DNA from: Nostoc sp. PCC 7524
GTDB lineage: Bacteria; Cyanobacteriota; Cyanobacteriia; Cyanobacteriales; Nostocaceae
Assembly: GCF_000316645.1 (NCBI RefSeq)
Contig: NC_019684.1
Span: 558,001 to 622,000 of the forward strand
DNA: 64,000 nucleotides
Direction of reading: 5' to 3'
The notes beneath the pieces were generated by a model. That model had not been told where the DNA came from. It ran no database searches and was given only the letters and a program-made list of their open reading frames with translations. Shown here one piece after another: positions 27,852 to 36,447 of the stretch (within the stretch, counting starts at the first letter, position 1; the number at the start of each line of letters is the position of its first letter). The translations under genes and the position numbers were made by a program.

Positions 27852-28919
27852 TTAAAATATTATTACTCCATCTAATTCTGACAACATCTGCTCTAGCATA
27901 TCTTCCATCGTTTCTTGATTTAGGGATTGTAGAGTTGCTGGGCCATTGAGAAATTCTTTAATGGTTATTTTCTGTGCTTGAAAATCTTTGACAAAATCAC
28001 GAATTTCCGAGACTATATTAATTTGATATTCTATTGTCTCTAGCATCATAGTAACAGAGTCAAGACCTTTTTTAGCAGCTTTGCGGGCATCAGAAACCAT
28101 CATGCCTTCAGGAGTATTTTTTGCTAAACGTAATTCCCGTTTCAAGTTCTCATATTGAGTTACAAGAATTTCATTTTGCTGTTCTAGGGTTCTACATTTG
28201 CGAGTTAAATCATCTTCACTATTATTATCAATAGCTTCTCCGATTTGATGCTGTCTTTCTATTTCTAAAAGTCTTGCTAAATCACCTTCTTGATAAGCCC
28301 GATTAATTTCCTTCATGATTTCCGTATGAGACTGAAGGGTTTCGCTATCTGTAACTCTATCGGGGTGGAAAATTTCTGCTAACCTTAAAAATGTCTGACG
28401 AATTTTTCTAGATTCATCGGTTCTGCTAGCAGAAGGAGATTCTAAAAACTCTTGTGTTTGGGAATGTTGATGGCGGTGTTCTGTCGTTTCTTGAGAGCCA
28501 TCATTTTGAGCTTTAAAATTTTCAAACAGTTCATCTAACTCTGTATCTGCATCATCTTCATCATCACCATCGAATTTTAAACTAATGATGCCTGTTAACT
28601 GGAGTTGACGGTAAACTGCTTCTACATTTTTTTGAGTTTGTTTACCAAACTTCCTAGTAGTCAAAATTTCTTTGAACAGTGCATGAATTTCTTGGTCGAG
28701 TTCTGCCATCTTTTGGAATTTTGGCGTGGCTCGATGAAATATATCGGTGGCTAAAGAACGCATTTGTTCGACAAAGTTCTTTAGTTCAGTTCGCTTTCTT
28801 TTAATCTGTTTTAGTATTGATTGGTGTTCTTTTTCTAAAGCATCTAAGCGGATATGTAAATCAGATAGTGCCAGGGGGGTGGCTGTGGTGGTGGATGGAG
28901 AGGAGGTTTTTTTCGGCAT
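27852..28919 (-). CDS. J-domain protein with coiled coils
   Basis: 355 residues. The N-terminal part is a charged coiled coil (LDALEKEHQSILKQIKRKRTEL). A J domain lies at about 170-222: IRQTFLRLAEIFHPDRV, with the HPD tripeptide at 185-187, then IMKEINRAYQEGDLARLLEIE. Another coiled coil follows. The HPD motif would stimulate the ATPase of an Hsp70 (DnaK). It has no Gly/Phe or zinc-finger region, so it is a specialised co-chaperone rather than DnaJ. Partner and substrate are unknown. It stands alone, convergent with pstB. Confidence 0.85.
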   Translation of the reverse strand: MPKKTSSPSTTTATPLALSDLHIRLDALEKEHQSILKQIKRKRTELKNFVEQMRSLATDIFHRATPKFQKMAELDQEIHALFKEILTTRKFGKQTQKNVEAVYRQLQLTGIISLKFDGDDEDDADTELDELFENFKAQNDGSQETTEHRHQHSQTQEFLESPSASRTDESRKIRQTFLRLAEIFHPDRVTDSETLQSHTEIMKEINRAYQEGDLARLLEIERQHQIGEAIDNNSEDDLTRKCRTLEQQNEILVTQYENLKRELRLAKNTPEGMMVSDARKAAKKGLDSVTMMLETIEYQINIVSEIRDFVKDFQAQKITIKEFLNGPATLQSLNQETMEDMLEQMLSELDGVIIF

Positions 28920-29041
28920 GGAAGGTGTAGTTCAGTTGAGGGCTTAAACCAGAATAGAATTGTCAATGTCTGGGAACATCAACCTAGGGCATATACCTTT
29001 AGTTGTATTTAGTTTATAGGTAATTACTAAGTTTGTTAAAG

Positions 29042-29497
29042 TTAAGAAATTTTGAGTGCCTGAATTTTTTCAGCGACTGCTTCAGGAACGGGTATTACTG
29101 ATAAGCGATTACCTTGTCGTACTACCATGAGTTCCTCGGCGGTAAACTTTTCTTTGAGTGTTGGTAGTAAGATAGGCTGGAGAAAAGCTTCTACAAATTC
29201 CACGACAACGGTTTGCCAACGCGGCGATTCAGGCGTTGATTTGGGGTCATAATATTTACTGCTGGCTTCAAATTGAGTAGGATCAGCAATATCTGTGTTC
29301 ACTACACGCATTAACCCCACAATACCGGGAGGGTTGGCGTTGGAGTGGTAGAAAAAAGCTAAGTCTCCTACTTGCATTTGACGCAGATAATTGCGAGCTT
29401 GATAGTTGCGAACGCCATCCCAGATAGTTTGATGCTGCTGTTGTAAGTCAGCAATGCTATAGACTTCTGGTTCTGACTTCATGAGCCAATAATTCAT
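29042..29497 (-). CDS. EVE-domain protein
   Basis: 151 residues starting MNYWLMKSEPEVYSIADLQ, then WDGVRNYQARNYLRQMQVGDLAFFYHS and GIVGLMRVV, all classic for the EVE (PUA-like) fold. The family is thought to bind modified bases in nucleic acids and is linked in bacteria to modified-DNA restriction or tRNA processing. No restriction gene is adjacent here. A single gene. Confidence 0.93.
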   Translation of the reverse strand: MNYWLMKSEPEVYSIADLQQQHQTIWDGVRNYQARNYLRQMQVGDLAFFYHSNANPPGIVGLMRVVNTDIADPTQFEASSKYYDPKSTPESPRWQTVVVEFVEAFLQPILLPTLKEKFTAEELMVVRQGNRLSVIPVPEAVAEKIQALKIS

Positions 29498-29785
29498 CGA
29501 ATCCAGATGGTGAGGAAAATTTCAACTTCAGATGGCTTTCAGGTTTTGGTTAATGTCTATGCCAAAAGGGACAGAGCAGTCATGTCAAAACCAAGAGCAG
29601 ACGTTATAAATACTACCGTCTTTCTGTCTCAGATAGTTCAAGAAGTAGTTTAACGCTCTGTTAAGCTGCGGTTAAAGAAATATTGCTTGCAGAGATGGTT
29701 AAGTTGATTTTGGTTACACGCATATGCCGTAGGCGTTCCCGTGAACTACCTACACTAACCTTCTCTTACGCAAATAATCTCATAA

Positions 29786-30106
29786 TCAAGCGCAAGCAAG
29801 CAGCCGTGCGGGTGTCTCCCCAAATCTGGGACGCAATTGAGGCGCGGATGTTGTTGGTTGAGGATATTTAGTCAACAATAGGAGATAAAAACACGACGGT
29901 TCAAGCTCAGAACTCAAAATTCCGTGTTCGGAAGTCAAATCATCGTGTTCAGAACTCGAAACTTCGTGCTTAGAACTAGAACCGTCAAGCTGAGAACTCG
30001 AAATTCCGTGTTCGGAAGTCAAATCATCGTGTTCGGAACTCGAAACTTCGTGCTTAGAACTAGAGCCGTCAAGCTGAGAACCCGAAATTCCGTGTTCAGA
30101 ACTCAT
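29786..30106 (-). CDS. Possible heptapeptide-repeat ORF over a minisatellite
   Basis: A 106-codon frame whose first 65 or so residues are units of seven: SSEHGIS, GSQLDGS, SSKHEVS, SSEHDDL, TSEHGIS, and so on. The opposite strand is also open through the same repeat with units such as LRTRNSV and FGSQIIV, because a 21-bp period keeps all frames in register. The ribosome site is weak and the C-terminal third is unrelated low-quality sequence. I regard translation as doubtful. Whatever is transcribed here, the repeat itself is the real feature. Confidence 0.25.
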   Translation of the reverse strand: MSSEHGISGSQLDGSSSKHEVSSSEHDDLTSEHGISSSQLDGSSSKHEVSSSEHDDLTSEHGILSSELEPSCFYLLLLTKYPQPTTSAPQLRPRFGETPARLLACA

Positions 30107-30107
30107 C
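29893..30107. repeat. 21-bp minisatellite with 84-bp higher-order unit
   Basis: The basic unit is 21 bp, for example AACTCGAAATTCCGTGTTCGG. Four variants (ending TTCGG, TTCGG or TTCAG, CTTAG, CTGAG) follow in fixed order to give an 84-bp unit present about two and a half times. The copies are nearly identical, so the array is young. It is not a CRISPR: there are no unique spacers. Confidence 0.85.
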
Positions 30108-30184
30108 CCAATTTAAGTTTTTAGACTGGTTATCTCAGCAATTAGGTGAAGAGCAATTTTACAAATAGACCAAGCTCCTGCTCA

Positions 30185-30286
30185 TATCAACTGCGAACCC
30201 GAAGGGTCAAGATGCTTGGCGAGGGGTTAAGCAATAGCTCCCTTTTGACCCAAGAATCCCCCGTTTTATAAACGGGGGAGTGTCAA
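30185..30286 (+). mobile_element. Solitary IS200/IS605-type right-end relic
   Basis: A tract ending GACCCAAGAAT, then a perfect hairpin CCCCCGTTT-TAT-AAACGGGGG (30258-30278) and GAGTGTCAA. The same arrangement (AATCCCC hairpin GGGGAGTATGTCAA) forms the right end of the complete element at 58231, inverted. No tnpA or tnpB is attached, so it is a remnant or a miniature element. Confidence 0.6.
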
Positions 30287-30368
30287 GAACTCGCATACAA
30301 CAACTATTCGAGCAATTAACATTTGAGCAGGTAACTCTATATCTCTGTATATTCAGTAATATACTCTA

Positions 30369-31955
30369 CTATGCTACTGTAGCCAAAGACATCTGCCTTA
30401 CAAGCTGATTATGCAAGAATTGTAGCAAAGGCTTAATATGCACATCTTCCAACCATTCACTAGCTATATCCTCAATAACATGATGTTCACAAATCAAATT
30501 TGCACCACAAAAACGGCGAATTATGGGATGCAGGCTAGGACTTTGTTCTGCATTTTCGACATCATCTTTATGGACACGCTCAAGTGCAAATGGATCAGGA
30601 CTAGCATTTATGATATCCAACCCAAATTCTAAAGTAATTGTATAGTAGTGTGCGTACTGACCTAAATTGCTTTCATGCACATAATCTACTGGTATATCTT
30701 CATAGTAATGGGCTATTGTACCTTCTTCAGCAATCACAACTAGATCACATAAAAAGCCAGTTTGTTGCCACAATCCTGAACTGATATTTACCCTGTTAAT
30801 AATAGCCTTGGTTAAACTTTCGGGGTTAGCATCAATTAGCTGATTAGGTAGCTCTTGATGATGATATTTGTACTCTAATATTTGGTGTAATGCTCTAATA
30901 TTGTAACGAAAACCATGAATAAATCCAGATTGCTTTTTCTGATAATCTCTCATGTGCATCAGCACACCAGCAAAATACAAATCTTTGATATTGGTTGATT
31001 CCCATGTACTTGTCTGAGCAGGAAAGCGTCTATTAATGGCTAGCTGAGGTTTACATGATTCATCAAAGATAGAATCATTAAATTTAAAGCCTGTACATAC
31101 AATTACACGATCATAAACAAGGTCTTCATCTTCATTTACATTTGTGTAAGAAACAGAAACTATAAATTTACCATTTAGATGCTCTATCTTATTGATAGTA
31201 GCATCTAAAATAAGATTTTGAGATTTTAGCTGATATGTATCCAAGAGGTTATTATTAACTGCTCTTAAATTGCCAACATACTTTGTCTTCCAAGCCATTT
31301 TTACAGAGTGGGGGCTAGCTATATGTATTAATGCTGCCGTTCCCATCAGATTATCAGCAGTTTCAAACCCAGAATTTCCTTTACCAATAATTAAGACTTT
31401 TTGATTAATAAAATCTTCAGGATTGATGGATACATCTGCGTAGTTTTCTGCGAGTTCTATACCTGGTATTGATGGTATGTATGGCTGAGAAATTCCTGTG
31501 GCAATGATCAGCCGTTCTGCACAATAAACGTTATCATTGCTGTCTACAACAAAGAATTTATCTCCTTTGCTAATCTTGACGACTCTGGAACCATATTTAA
31601 TATTGAGATGAAAATGTTCAGCAAAATCGCCCAGGTAATTTACTAAAGCATCTGTATGCGGGAAATACTCTTTACTGTAATTTTTAAACTGCATCTCTTG
31701 ACTATCATTTAGTAGAGAATTCCAGTCCCATCTCAAATTTATTTCTGGATCAGAATAGCCGGTATAAACCTTATTAATTGAAATTAGTTTTTGATGGCGA
31801 GGAAATTTTTTGAAAAAAGTTCCTGGACTATCGCCTGCTTCTAAAATCATGTAATTGTGATTAGCTTTTTCCAGGTAATAGCCCAGTTGTAATCCAGCCG
31901 GACCCGCACCAATAATCAGATATTCTAACTGTGCCACTAAATTTATGCTTGCCAT
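30369..31955 (-). CDS. FAD-dependent monooxygenase-like oxidoreductase
   Basis: 528 residues from the ATG at 31955 (the longer form starts at TTG 31985). The FAD-binding loop is IIGAGPAGLQLGYYLE and the second dinucleotide loop VLIIGKGNSGFETADNL binds NADPH. Between them, ERLIIATGISQPYIPSIPG closes the FAD domain. This is the layout of flavin-containing monooxygenases and FOXRED2-like enzymes, which use NADPH and O2 to oxygenate nitrogen, sulfur or carbon centres. The last 130 residues are unusual and contain a Pro/His-rich end. It lies about 130 bases after a gene on the same strand for a haem-oxygenase-like enzyme; together they suggest a small oxidative pathway. The substrate is unknown. 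Confidence 0.85.
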   Translation of the reverse strand: MASINLVAQLEYLIIGAGPAGLQLGYYLEKANHNYMILEAGDSPGTFFKKFPRHQKLISINKVYTGYSDPEINLRWDWNSLLNDSQEMQFKNYSKEYFPHTDALVNYLGDFAEHFHLNIKYGSRVVKISKGDKFFVVDSNDNVYCAERLIIATGISQPYIPSIPGIELAENYADVSINPEDFINQKVLIIGKGNSGFETADNLMGTAALIHIASPHSVKMAWKTKYVGNLRAVNNNLLDTYQLKSQNLILDATINKIEHLNGKFIVSVSYTNVNEDEDLVYDRVIVCTGFKFNDSIFDESCKPQLAINRRFPAQTSTWESTNIKDLYFAGVLMHMRDYQKKQSGFIHGFRYNIRALHQILEYKYHHQELPNQLIDANPESLTKAIINRVNISSGLWQQTGFLCDLVVIAEEGTIAHYYEDIPVDYVHESNLGQYAHYYTITLEFGLDIINASPDPFALERVHKDDVENAEQSPSLHPIIRRFCGANLICEHHVIEDIASEWLEDVHIKPLLQFLHNQLVRQMSLATVA

Positions 31956-32083
31956 AATTTGAGGTGAATGTAGTATTTCTAACAAGTTGAACGTCTTAGC
32001 AATTATCTAGAGAAATGGGCTTTATTTTACCCCCCTTAGCAAAAGAGGGGTAAAATATACTGTTGATTCACATAGAAATGGTA

Positions 32084-32806
32084 TTAGCCTACTGATTGTG
32101 CTATCAAAGGTTGAGTAATAGAGCATTTCTCTGCATAATTCATCATTTCTTGCATAGCTTCTGTGAACACTTCAAATACTTTCTCTACTATTTCAAGTGC
32201 TTTAGCGTTTTGTTCTTCAGTTAGATTTATATTGGCAATAAACTCCTCTATACCCTGTGTTCCAGTAGTGTGGCCAGTTTCTACACGCAAATGATATGCA
32301 CCGAAATAACGATAACTTTTATCAGTAATTTCTTGCAGTTCTGCTGATACTTTTGCAGTGCAAGATAATGCTACATTTCCAGTTGCTTCTATTGCCTCAA
32401 GTGCTGCCAGTACAACCACAGGTTCTGCTTGAAAAGCGTATAGTGCAATCTGATGACATACTTGACGTGTTTTCCTTGTTTCTTCACCCCAGAAAAATCT
32501 CATGGCTTCACTAAATTTCATGGAATAATTCAAACCTAATTTTTCCAGGTCTTCTAAAAACCATGCCCAGTGATGATCATCTTCATAGGTGTGCTTGTTA
32601 ATTATTGCTTGAATAGGATCATTGGTTGGTTCTTTTCGCAGATCATATTTATTCAATTCTCCAAATCCCATTGCAAAGGGAGCTACACAGGGAACCCAAG
32701 CAAGTCTTTGCATTGGATCTATGGTTGTATCTTGCAAGAACTCAAATAATGGTAACTTAGCGAATTCTTGCTTTCTTTGTTCAACTAATGCTAGAACTTC
32801 TTTCAT
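32084..32806 (-). CDS. Haem-oxygenase-like (HDO-type) iron enzyme
   Basis: 240 residues from the ATG at 32806; a TTG at 32872 would add 22 residues. It is all helical with the layout of the TenA/haem-oxygenase-like superfamily. Candidate metal ligands are in NKHTYEDDHHWAWF (H72, E75, H78, H79), EAIE (E137/E140) and HLRVETGHTT (H172, E176, H179). This pattern of acidic and His residues on three helices suggests a diiron oxidase (HDO) rather than haem oxygenase. Related HDOs break C-C bonds or N-oxygenate amino acids and fatty acids. It is upstream of the flavin monooxygenase gene on the same strand, so they are probably co-transcribed. Confidence 0.72.
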   Translation of the reverse strand: MKEVLALVEQRKQEFAKLPLFEFLQDTTIDPMQRLAWVPCVAPFAMGFGELNKYDLRKEPTNDPIQAIINKHTYEDDHHWAWFLEDLEKLGLNYSMKFSEAMRFFWGEETRKTRQVCHQIALYAFQAEPVVVLAALEAIEATGNVALSCTAKVSAELQEITDKSYRYFGAYHLRVETGHTTGTQGIEEFIANINLTEEQNAKALEIVEKVFEVFTEAMQEMMNYAEKCSITQPLIAQSVG

Positions 32807-33732
32807 TTTAATTACCCAATCCTTTAATAATTTAGTGTGAGCTAAATTGCCGATAACAAGCCATTTATTCAAAATGTAGTTTTCTTTGAATCAGGAGAGC
32901 AAAAGAAAATGCTACTGCTTCAATCAGCTATGTTAAGTAGTGTTTTACTGCCTCACATAGTTTGTTTGGAATTAGGTTTTATTCCTATTACTTAAGTGAA
33001 CCTACTTAAGTATTTTTTTATATTTTTGTTAAAAAGGTAACTGTAATTTTATTTAACTATTTAGTTATTTAAAACAATAATTATACAAAGTATTAAAAAA
33101 TACTAATTTGCAAGAAGTTTCTTAAGTGTATTTTCGTAGCGTTTGATTTTCTTTTTAGAATAAACATATTTTGATCACCTCAAACCTTAAGAAACCCTTT
33201 AGTTTGAGGTTGCTTGCGTATTATTACTTAGTTTTCTGATAATTGAGTATTTATTGTAGCTAATATAACTAAATGTAACAGTAGCTTTACATTAATGTTA
33301 TGTAATCATGACATAATTATTGGCTTACAAAGCCTTCGATAAGTTGTCTGGTAACTAAGCATACAGAAACTATGCCATTATCTACACTATTTTCCAGCTC
33401 AGGATAGATGCGAATTCCTGCAAACTTTTAATAGTAATAAATTATACTAAGTTAGAAATTAGTCATAAATCTGCGTGAAAATACTCTAAAAGATGGATGA
33501 AAATTAACAAAACATTTGATAATAAATAGTTAGACGAGAAGGTATTTATTTATTTACGCTGAACTGCGTAGTATTTTTTGCAATTGAATTTATATGTGCT
33601 GAAGTTTACAGACCAGCAAATATTAGGTTGTTGATTAGTTTATACCTAAGCAAGGCAAATTTTCCCAGATTTGGTAGGTATCTCTGGGATTGAGAGCAAT
33701 TTCTATGTACTATATGTTTGTGAAAGCGTTGA
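32807..33732. other. A/T-rich intergenic region
   Basis: There is no gene in about 930 bases. One inverted repeat, ACCTCAAAC (33177-33185) with GTTTGAGGT (33202-33210), could form a hairpin. The remainder is low-complexity A/T-rich DNA holding the promoter for the HDO gene and the 3' flank of the 33733 gene. No tRNA or riboswitch was recognised. Confidence 0.45.
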
Positions 33733-34515
33733 CTAAGGTTGTGAAGATCCCTTTTGTGTGGGCAAGTTCAAATTTTCAGCGATCGCATAAAAATAAGGTT
33801 GAAAGATCGCTAAATTTTCCAGCTTGTCAAAGCTACCTGTCACTGAACCTGGATCAAAAGATGTGGTAATGACGTACAGTTGCTTACCATCGTAGGTGAC
33901 ATGGCCAATCTGTTGCTCTTGTACTCCCCCATCGGGTTTGATACCTACGAAACCATAGCGGAGAGCAGGTAGTTCACCAATTGTTGTCTGTTGGGGTGGA
34001 TAAGTAGAAAGAATAATTTTCTCAGCTTTGGCGGCTTGACGATCTTTGGTGATAGTAGAGTATAAGTCTGCAACCCAAGCTTGCAAAGCTTTGATGACTT
34101 TATTTTGGTACTCAGGATTTTGGAGATCTACCGGAGAACCGAAAGGAATACCAACTTCTGTTAAGTGCTTTTGGAAATCTGGATTGTTTGTTACTGGGTA
34201 AATTCCCATTTCCACTGTACCCAACAGTTTCCCATTGGCTGAAACACATAACAAAGAAACATTATCTTTACAAGGTAAAACTTCCCAGCCATTGGGAGAT
34301 GAAGTTTTACCTAACAGTTTTTGCCAAGTATTTTCTGCTCTGGTATTGGGATTACTTGGGGGAGTAGTGGGAGGTGTAGCTGTGGGAGTAGGCGTTGGTA
34401 GATTATTGGATGGTGTTACTTGCTCTCTAGACAATTGGGGTAAAACAAATTTAGCCCCTACTGGGATTAAAACTAATAAAACAGCAGCAATGAGAAGATG
34501 ATAAACACGTAACAT
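33733..34515 (-). CDS. Secreted or anchored protein of unknown function
   Basis: 260 residues. A hydrophobic N-terminus (LLIAAVLLVLIPVGAKFVL) is a signal anchor or signal peptide, followed by a Pro/Thr linker (PTPTPTATPPTTPPSNPN, about 41-58). The globular part carries two cysteines (PCKDNVSLLCVS), perhaps a disulfide, and ends with beta-rich segments (HVTYDGKQLYVITTSFD). I do not recognise the domain. The linker and cysteines imply a periplasmic location. Single gene. Confidence 0.7.
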   Translation of the reverse strand: MLRVYHLLIAAVLLVLIPVGAKFVLPQLSREQVTPSNNLPTPTPTATPPTTPPSNPNTRAENTWQKLLGKTSSPNGWEVLPCKDNVSLLCVSANGKLLGTVEMGIYPVTNNPDFQKHLTEVGIPFGSPVDLQNPEYQNKVIKALQAWVADLYSTITKDRQAAKAEKIILSTYPPQQTTIGELPALRYGFVGIKPDGGVQEQQIGHVTYDGKQLYVITTSFDPGSVTGSFDKLENLAIFQPYFYAIAENLNLPTQKGSSQP

Positions 34516-34553
34516 TTTCTGAAAAACCCAAATAAAAAGATTGCATCGAGTTC

Positions 34554-34599
34554 GTAGTAAGGACTTTAGTCCTAACAGAAGGACTGAAGTCCTTACTAC
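34554..34599. repeat. 46-bp near-perfect palindromic repeat
   Basis: Arms of 20 bases (34554-34573 and 34580-34599) match at 19 positions around a 6-base loop; the arms carry GTAGTAAGGACT and AGTCCTTACTAC. A degenerate relative lies at 13735-13800. It is a typical small interspersed hairpin of Nostoc-type genomes. Confidence 0.8.
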
Positions 34600-34670
34600 A
34601 AACCTTTAACGACAAGAATAATTTAATCGAGTTGATATTTTGTAATATTTACATTAACGCTATTAACGCC

Positions 34671-34701
34671 AGTAACGCTCTCAATTAAAGAGAGCGTTAC
34701 T
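34671..34701 (-). terminator. Hairpin downstream of rpsU
   Basis: AGTAACGCTCTC and GAGAGCGTTACT form a perfect 12-bp stem with a 7-base loop, 49 bases after the rpsU stop. There is no T tract on the minus strand, so it may stabilise the 3' end rather than terminate. Confidence 0.6.
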
Positions 34702-34749
34702 ACTAGATATATATTTAAGCTAGTTGATGCTTGTCAAATGATGTGTAGC

Positions 34750-34944
34750 TTATCTGTAGCGAGAGCGGTTTCTATGGTTTTGCTTGTGTCTAGCAATTGC
34801 TTTGCGCTTTTCTTTTTCTAAGGGTGTTTCAAAGTGACGTTTCTTTCTCATATCTTGGAAAATTCCCGCTTTGGAAACTTCCCGTTTAAATCTTCGTAAT
34901 GCTGACTCAATCCCTTCGTTCTCCCCTAAAACTACTTGTGTCAT
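34750..34944 (-). CDS. rpsU: 30S ribosomal protein bS21
   Basis: 64 residues from the ATG at 34944; the in-frame ATG at 34950 lies only one base after the GGAGGA site, so the second start is better spaced. The sequence [22 protein letters not shown], then KRRHFETP-like [15 protein letters not shown] and a basic tail, is bS21, which binds near the anti-Shine-Dalgarno end of 16S rRNA. It follows an RRM protein gene, the rbp-rpsU order known from Anabaena. Confidence 0.96.
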   Translation of the reverse strand: MTQVVLGENEGIESALRRFKREVSKAGIFQDMRKKRHFETPLEKEKRKAIARHKQNHRNRSRYR

Positions 34945-35061
34945 TCTCATTCCTCCTTGATGTGGATGAATCGTTGAAGACTGGAGACAAAAAAATATTC
35001 CAGCAGAGTCGAGCCTTTGGCTTTATCTGCTGGAGACTCTGGAGTTTCTGTTCTGGAAGCT

Positions 35062-35367
35062 TTAGTAGCGCCGATTGCTGCGGTTGTTGTTACCCCAGCC
35101 ACCACTACGAGAAGAACTTCTTTCTTCACGGGGTTTAGCCTTGTTCACCTTAAGATCCCGCCCCATCCATTCAGCACCATCAAGGGCTTCAATGGCGGCG
35201 GTTTCTTCAGCCTCTGTTTCCATTTCTACAAAGGCAAAACCACGAGGACGACCAGTTTCCCGATCAGTGGGTAGCTGTACACGATTAACCTTCCCATACT
35301 CTGCGAAGGCACGCTTCAGGTCTTCCTCTGTAACTTGATAAGACAAGTTACCGATGTAAATTGACAT
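35062..35367 (-). CDS. rbp: RRM-type RNA-binding protein (Rbp)
   Basis: 101 residues. One RNA-recognition motif with RNP2 IYIGNLSYQVTEEDL and RNP1 RGFAFVEME, followed by a Gly/Arg/Asn-rich tail (RSGGWGNNNRSNRRY). Cyanobacterial Rbp proteins with Gly-rich tails are cold-inducible RNA chaperones. The gene is directly upstream of rpsU, matching the cold-regulated rbpA1-rpsU pair described in Anabaena variabilis. Its leader can fold over the ribosome site (see the hairpin at 35373-35415). Confidence 0.95.
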   Translation of the reverse strand: MSIYIGNLSYQVTEEDLKRAFAEYGKVNRVQLPTDRETGRPRGFAFVEMETEAEETAAIEALDGAEWMGRDLKVNKAKPREERSSSRSGGWGNNNRSNRRY

Positions 35368-35372
35368 ACAAT

Positions 35373-35415
35373 GTCTCCGAATTGAACAAGTGTAGAGAGT
35401 TAAATTCGGAGAGAC
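35373..35415 (-). promoter_or_regulatory. Leader hairpin covering the rbp ribosome site
   Basis: On the minus strand GTCTCTCCGAATT (35415-35403) can pair with AATTCGGAGAC (35383-35373), with a two-base bulge. The second arm contains GGAGA, the ribosome-binding site 6 bases before the ATG. The structure could hide the site at one temperature and open it at another. Confidence 0.5.
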
Positions 35416-35563
35416 GCTTTTTAGAAATCAAAAGGAGTTACTCAACCGAAAATAATTCTTATATCCACCAGCATAGCACGATGATTCAATATTAGCTCTT
35501 TTAGATTAGTATCTTGGCGCAAAAATCTTAGGACAGTGTGTTGACATACCAATTGCCCTAAAT

Positions 35564-36442
35564 TTAGCCATTTGCTAACTGAGCTAATATTCTGGCTGCT
35601 TGTTGACACAAGATGTCGTGATGTTGACTATTGCTAGCTAGTAAATCACCCCACTGATTGATATCACCAGTGTTGTATTGTAATAAATTACCATTGAAAT
35701 GGGTAAAATTGCCACCAGCTTCGAGCAAAATTAGTTCTGGTGCTGCTATGTCCCAATCTTTGGGGGCAGACTTTCCAGAAAGGGAAATGTAAATGTCTGC
35801 TTGTTGTTCCAGAATTGTGACAATTTTACAACCGACGCTGCCCACGGCTTTTTGATTGCCAAAGGGTAAATTTTGCAAGAGATAATCTAATCTGTGATTA
35901 CGGTGAGAACGACTCACAACTACAGTTAAATTCTCCAAATTTTGGTTGTGGTAATTTGATGATAGTTGCACAGGTATAACAGCACCATTGCGGGTTTCTG
36001 CAAATGTACCTCCGCCTTTGGTAGCGTAATATAACTTGTCTTTTTCTGGCACTACTACTACGGCTAGGACTGGCCTATGTTCATGGACTAAAGCAATGTG
36101 AATGGCATAGTCCCCAGTTTTGTCGATAAAGTCCCGTGTCCCATCTAAAGGATCAATCACCCATACCCAAGCAGGTGTAGGCTGTGCATTTTCTAGATCG
36201 ATTTGGGTTTTATAGGTTTCTTCGCTGATATATGCAAAATCTTCTAGCCCCAAGGCGGCTTGTAGTTTCTGTAATATGTATTGACTGGTGGCTACATCCG
36301 CAACGGTGACAGGCTCATTCTGTTTGTACTGTACGTCAAGGTTGGGATCTTTGGCTGTACCGTGATAGTAAGATTGTAGTATGTCTGCTGCTCCCCAACC
36401 GACTGCACGGGCGATCGCCAGTATTTCTTGTAAATCTTTCAT
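35564..36442 (-). CDS. cysQ: 3'(2'),5'-bisphosphate nucleotidase (inositol monophosphatase family)
   Basis: 292 residues. Metal-binding motifs are YISEET (acidic), WVIDPLDGTRDFI and the late PKDWDIAAPELILLEAGG. The order and spacing fit CysQ-type enzymes, which remove the 3'-phosphate from PAP or PAPS and so support sulfate assimilation. It could also act on inositol phosphates, as family members overlap in substrate. It follows a PfkB kinase gene on the same strand by five bases. Confidence 0.88.
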   Translation of the reverse strand: MKDLQEILAIARAVGWGAADILQSYYHGTAKDPNLDVQYKQNEPVTVADVATSQYILQKLQAALGLEDFAYISEETYKTQIDLENAQPTPAWVWVIDPLDGTRDFIDKTGDYAIHIALVHEHRPVLAVVVVPEKDKLYYATKGGGTFAETRNGAVIPVQLSSNYHNQNLENLTVVVSRSHRNHRLDYLLQNLPFGNQKAVGSVGCKIVTILEQQADIYISLSGKSAPKDWDIAAPELILLEAGGNFTHFNGNLLQYNTGDINQWGDLLASNSQHHDILCQQAARILAQLANG

Positions 36443-36447
36443 GCTAT

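Noticed and set aside
29683..29871. 62-codon plus-strand frame (MLAEMVKLILVTRICRRRSREL...)
   Set aside because: It runs through a CCGTAGGCGTTCCCGTGAA-type interspersed repeat and overlaps the opposite low-confidence frame; no ribosome site and no family.
29893..30107. Possible CRISPR array
   Set aside because: Units are contiguous 21-bp repeats without unique spacers and no cas gene is present.
32177..32806. TenA (thiaminase II) or true haem oxygenase
   Set aside because: The sequence lacks recognisable haem oxygenase and TenA active-site segments; the helix pattern with E/H pairs fits HDO-type enzymes better.
34899..35338. Several plus-strand frames over rpsU and rbp
   Set aside because: They are antisense shadows of two well-recognised genes.
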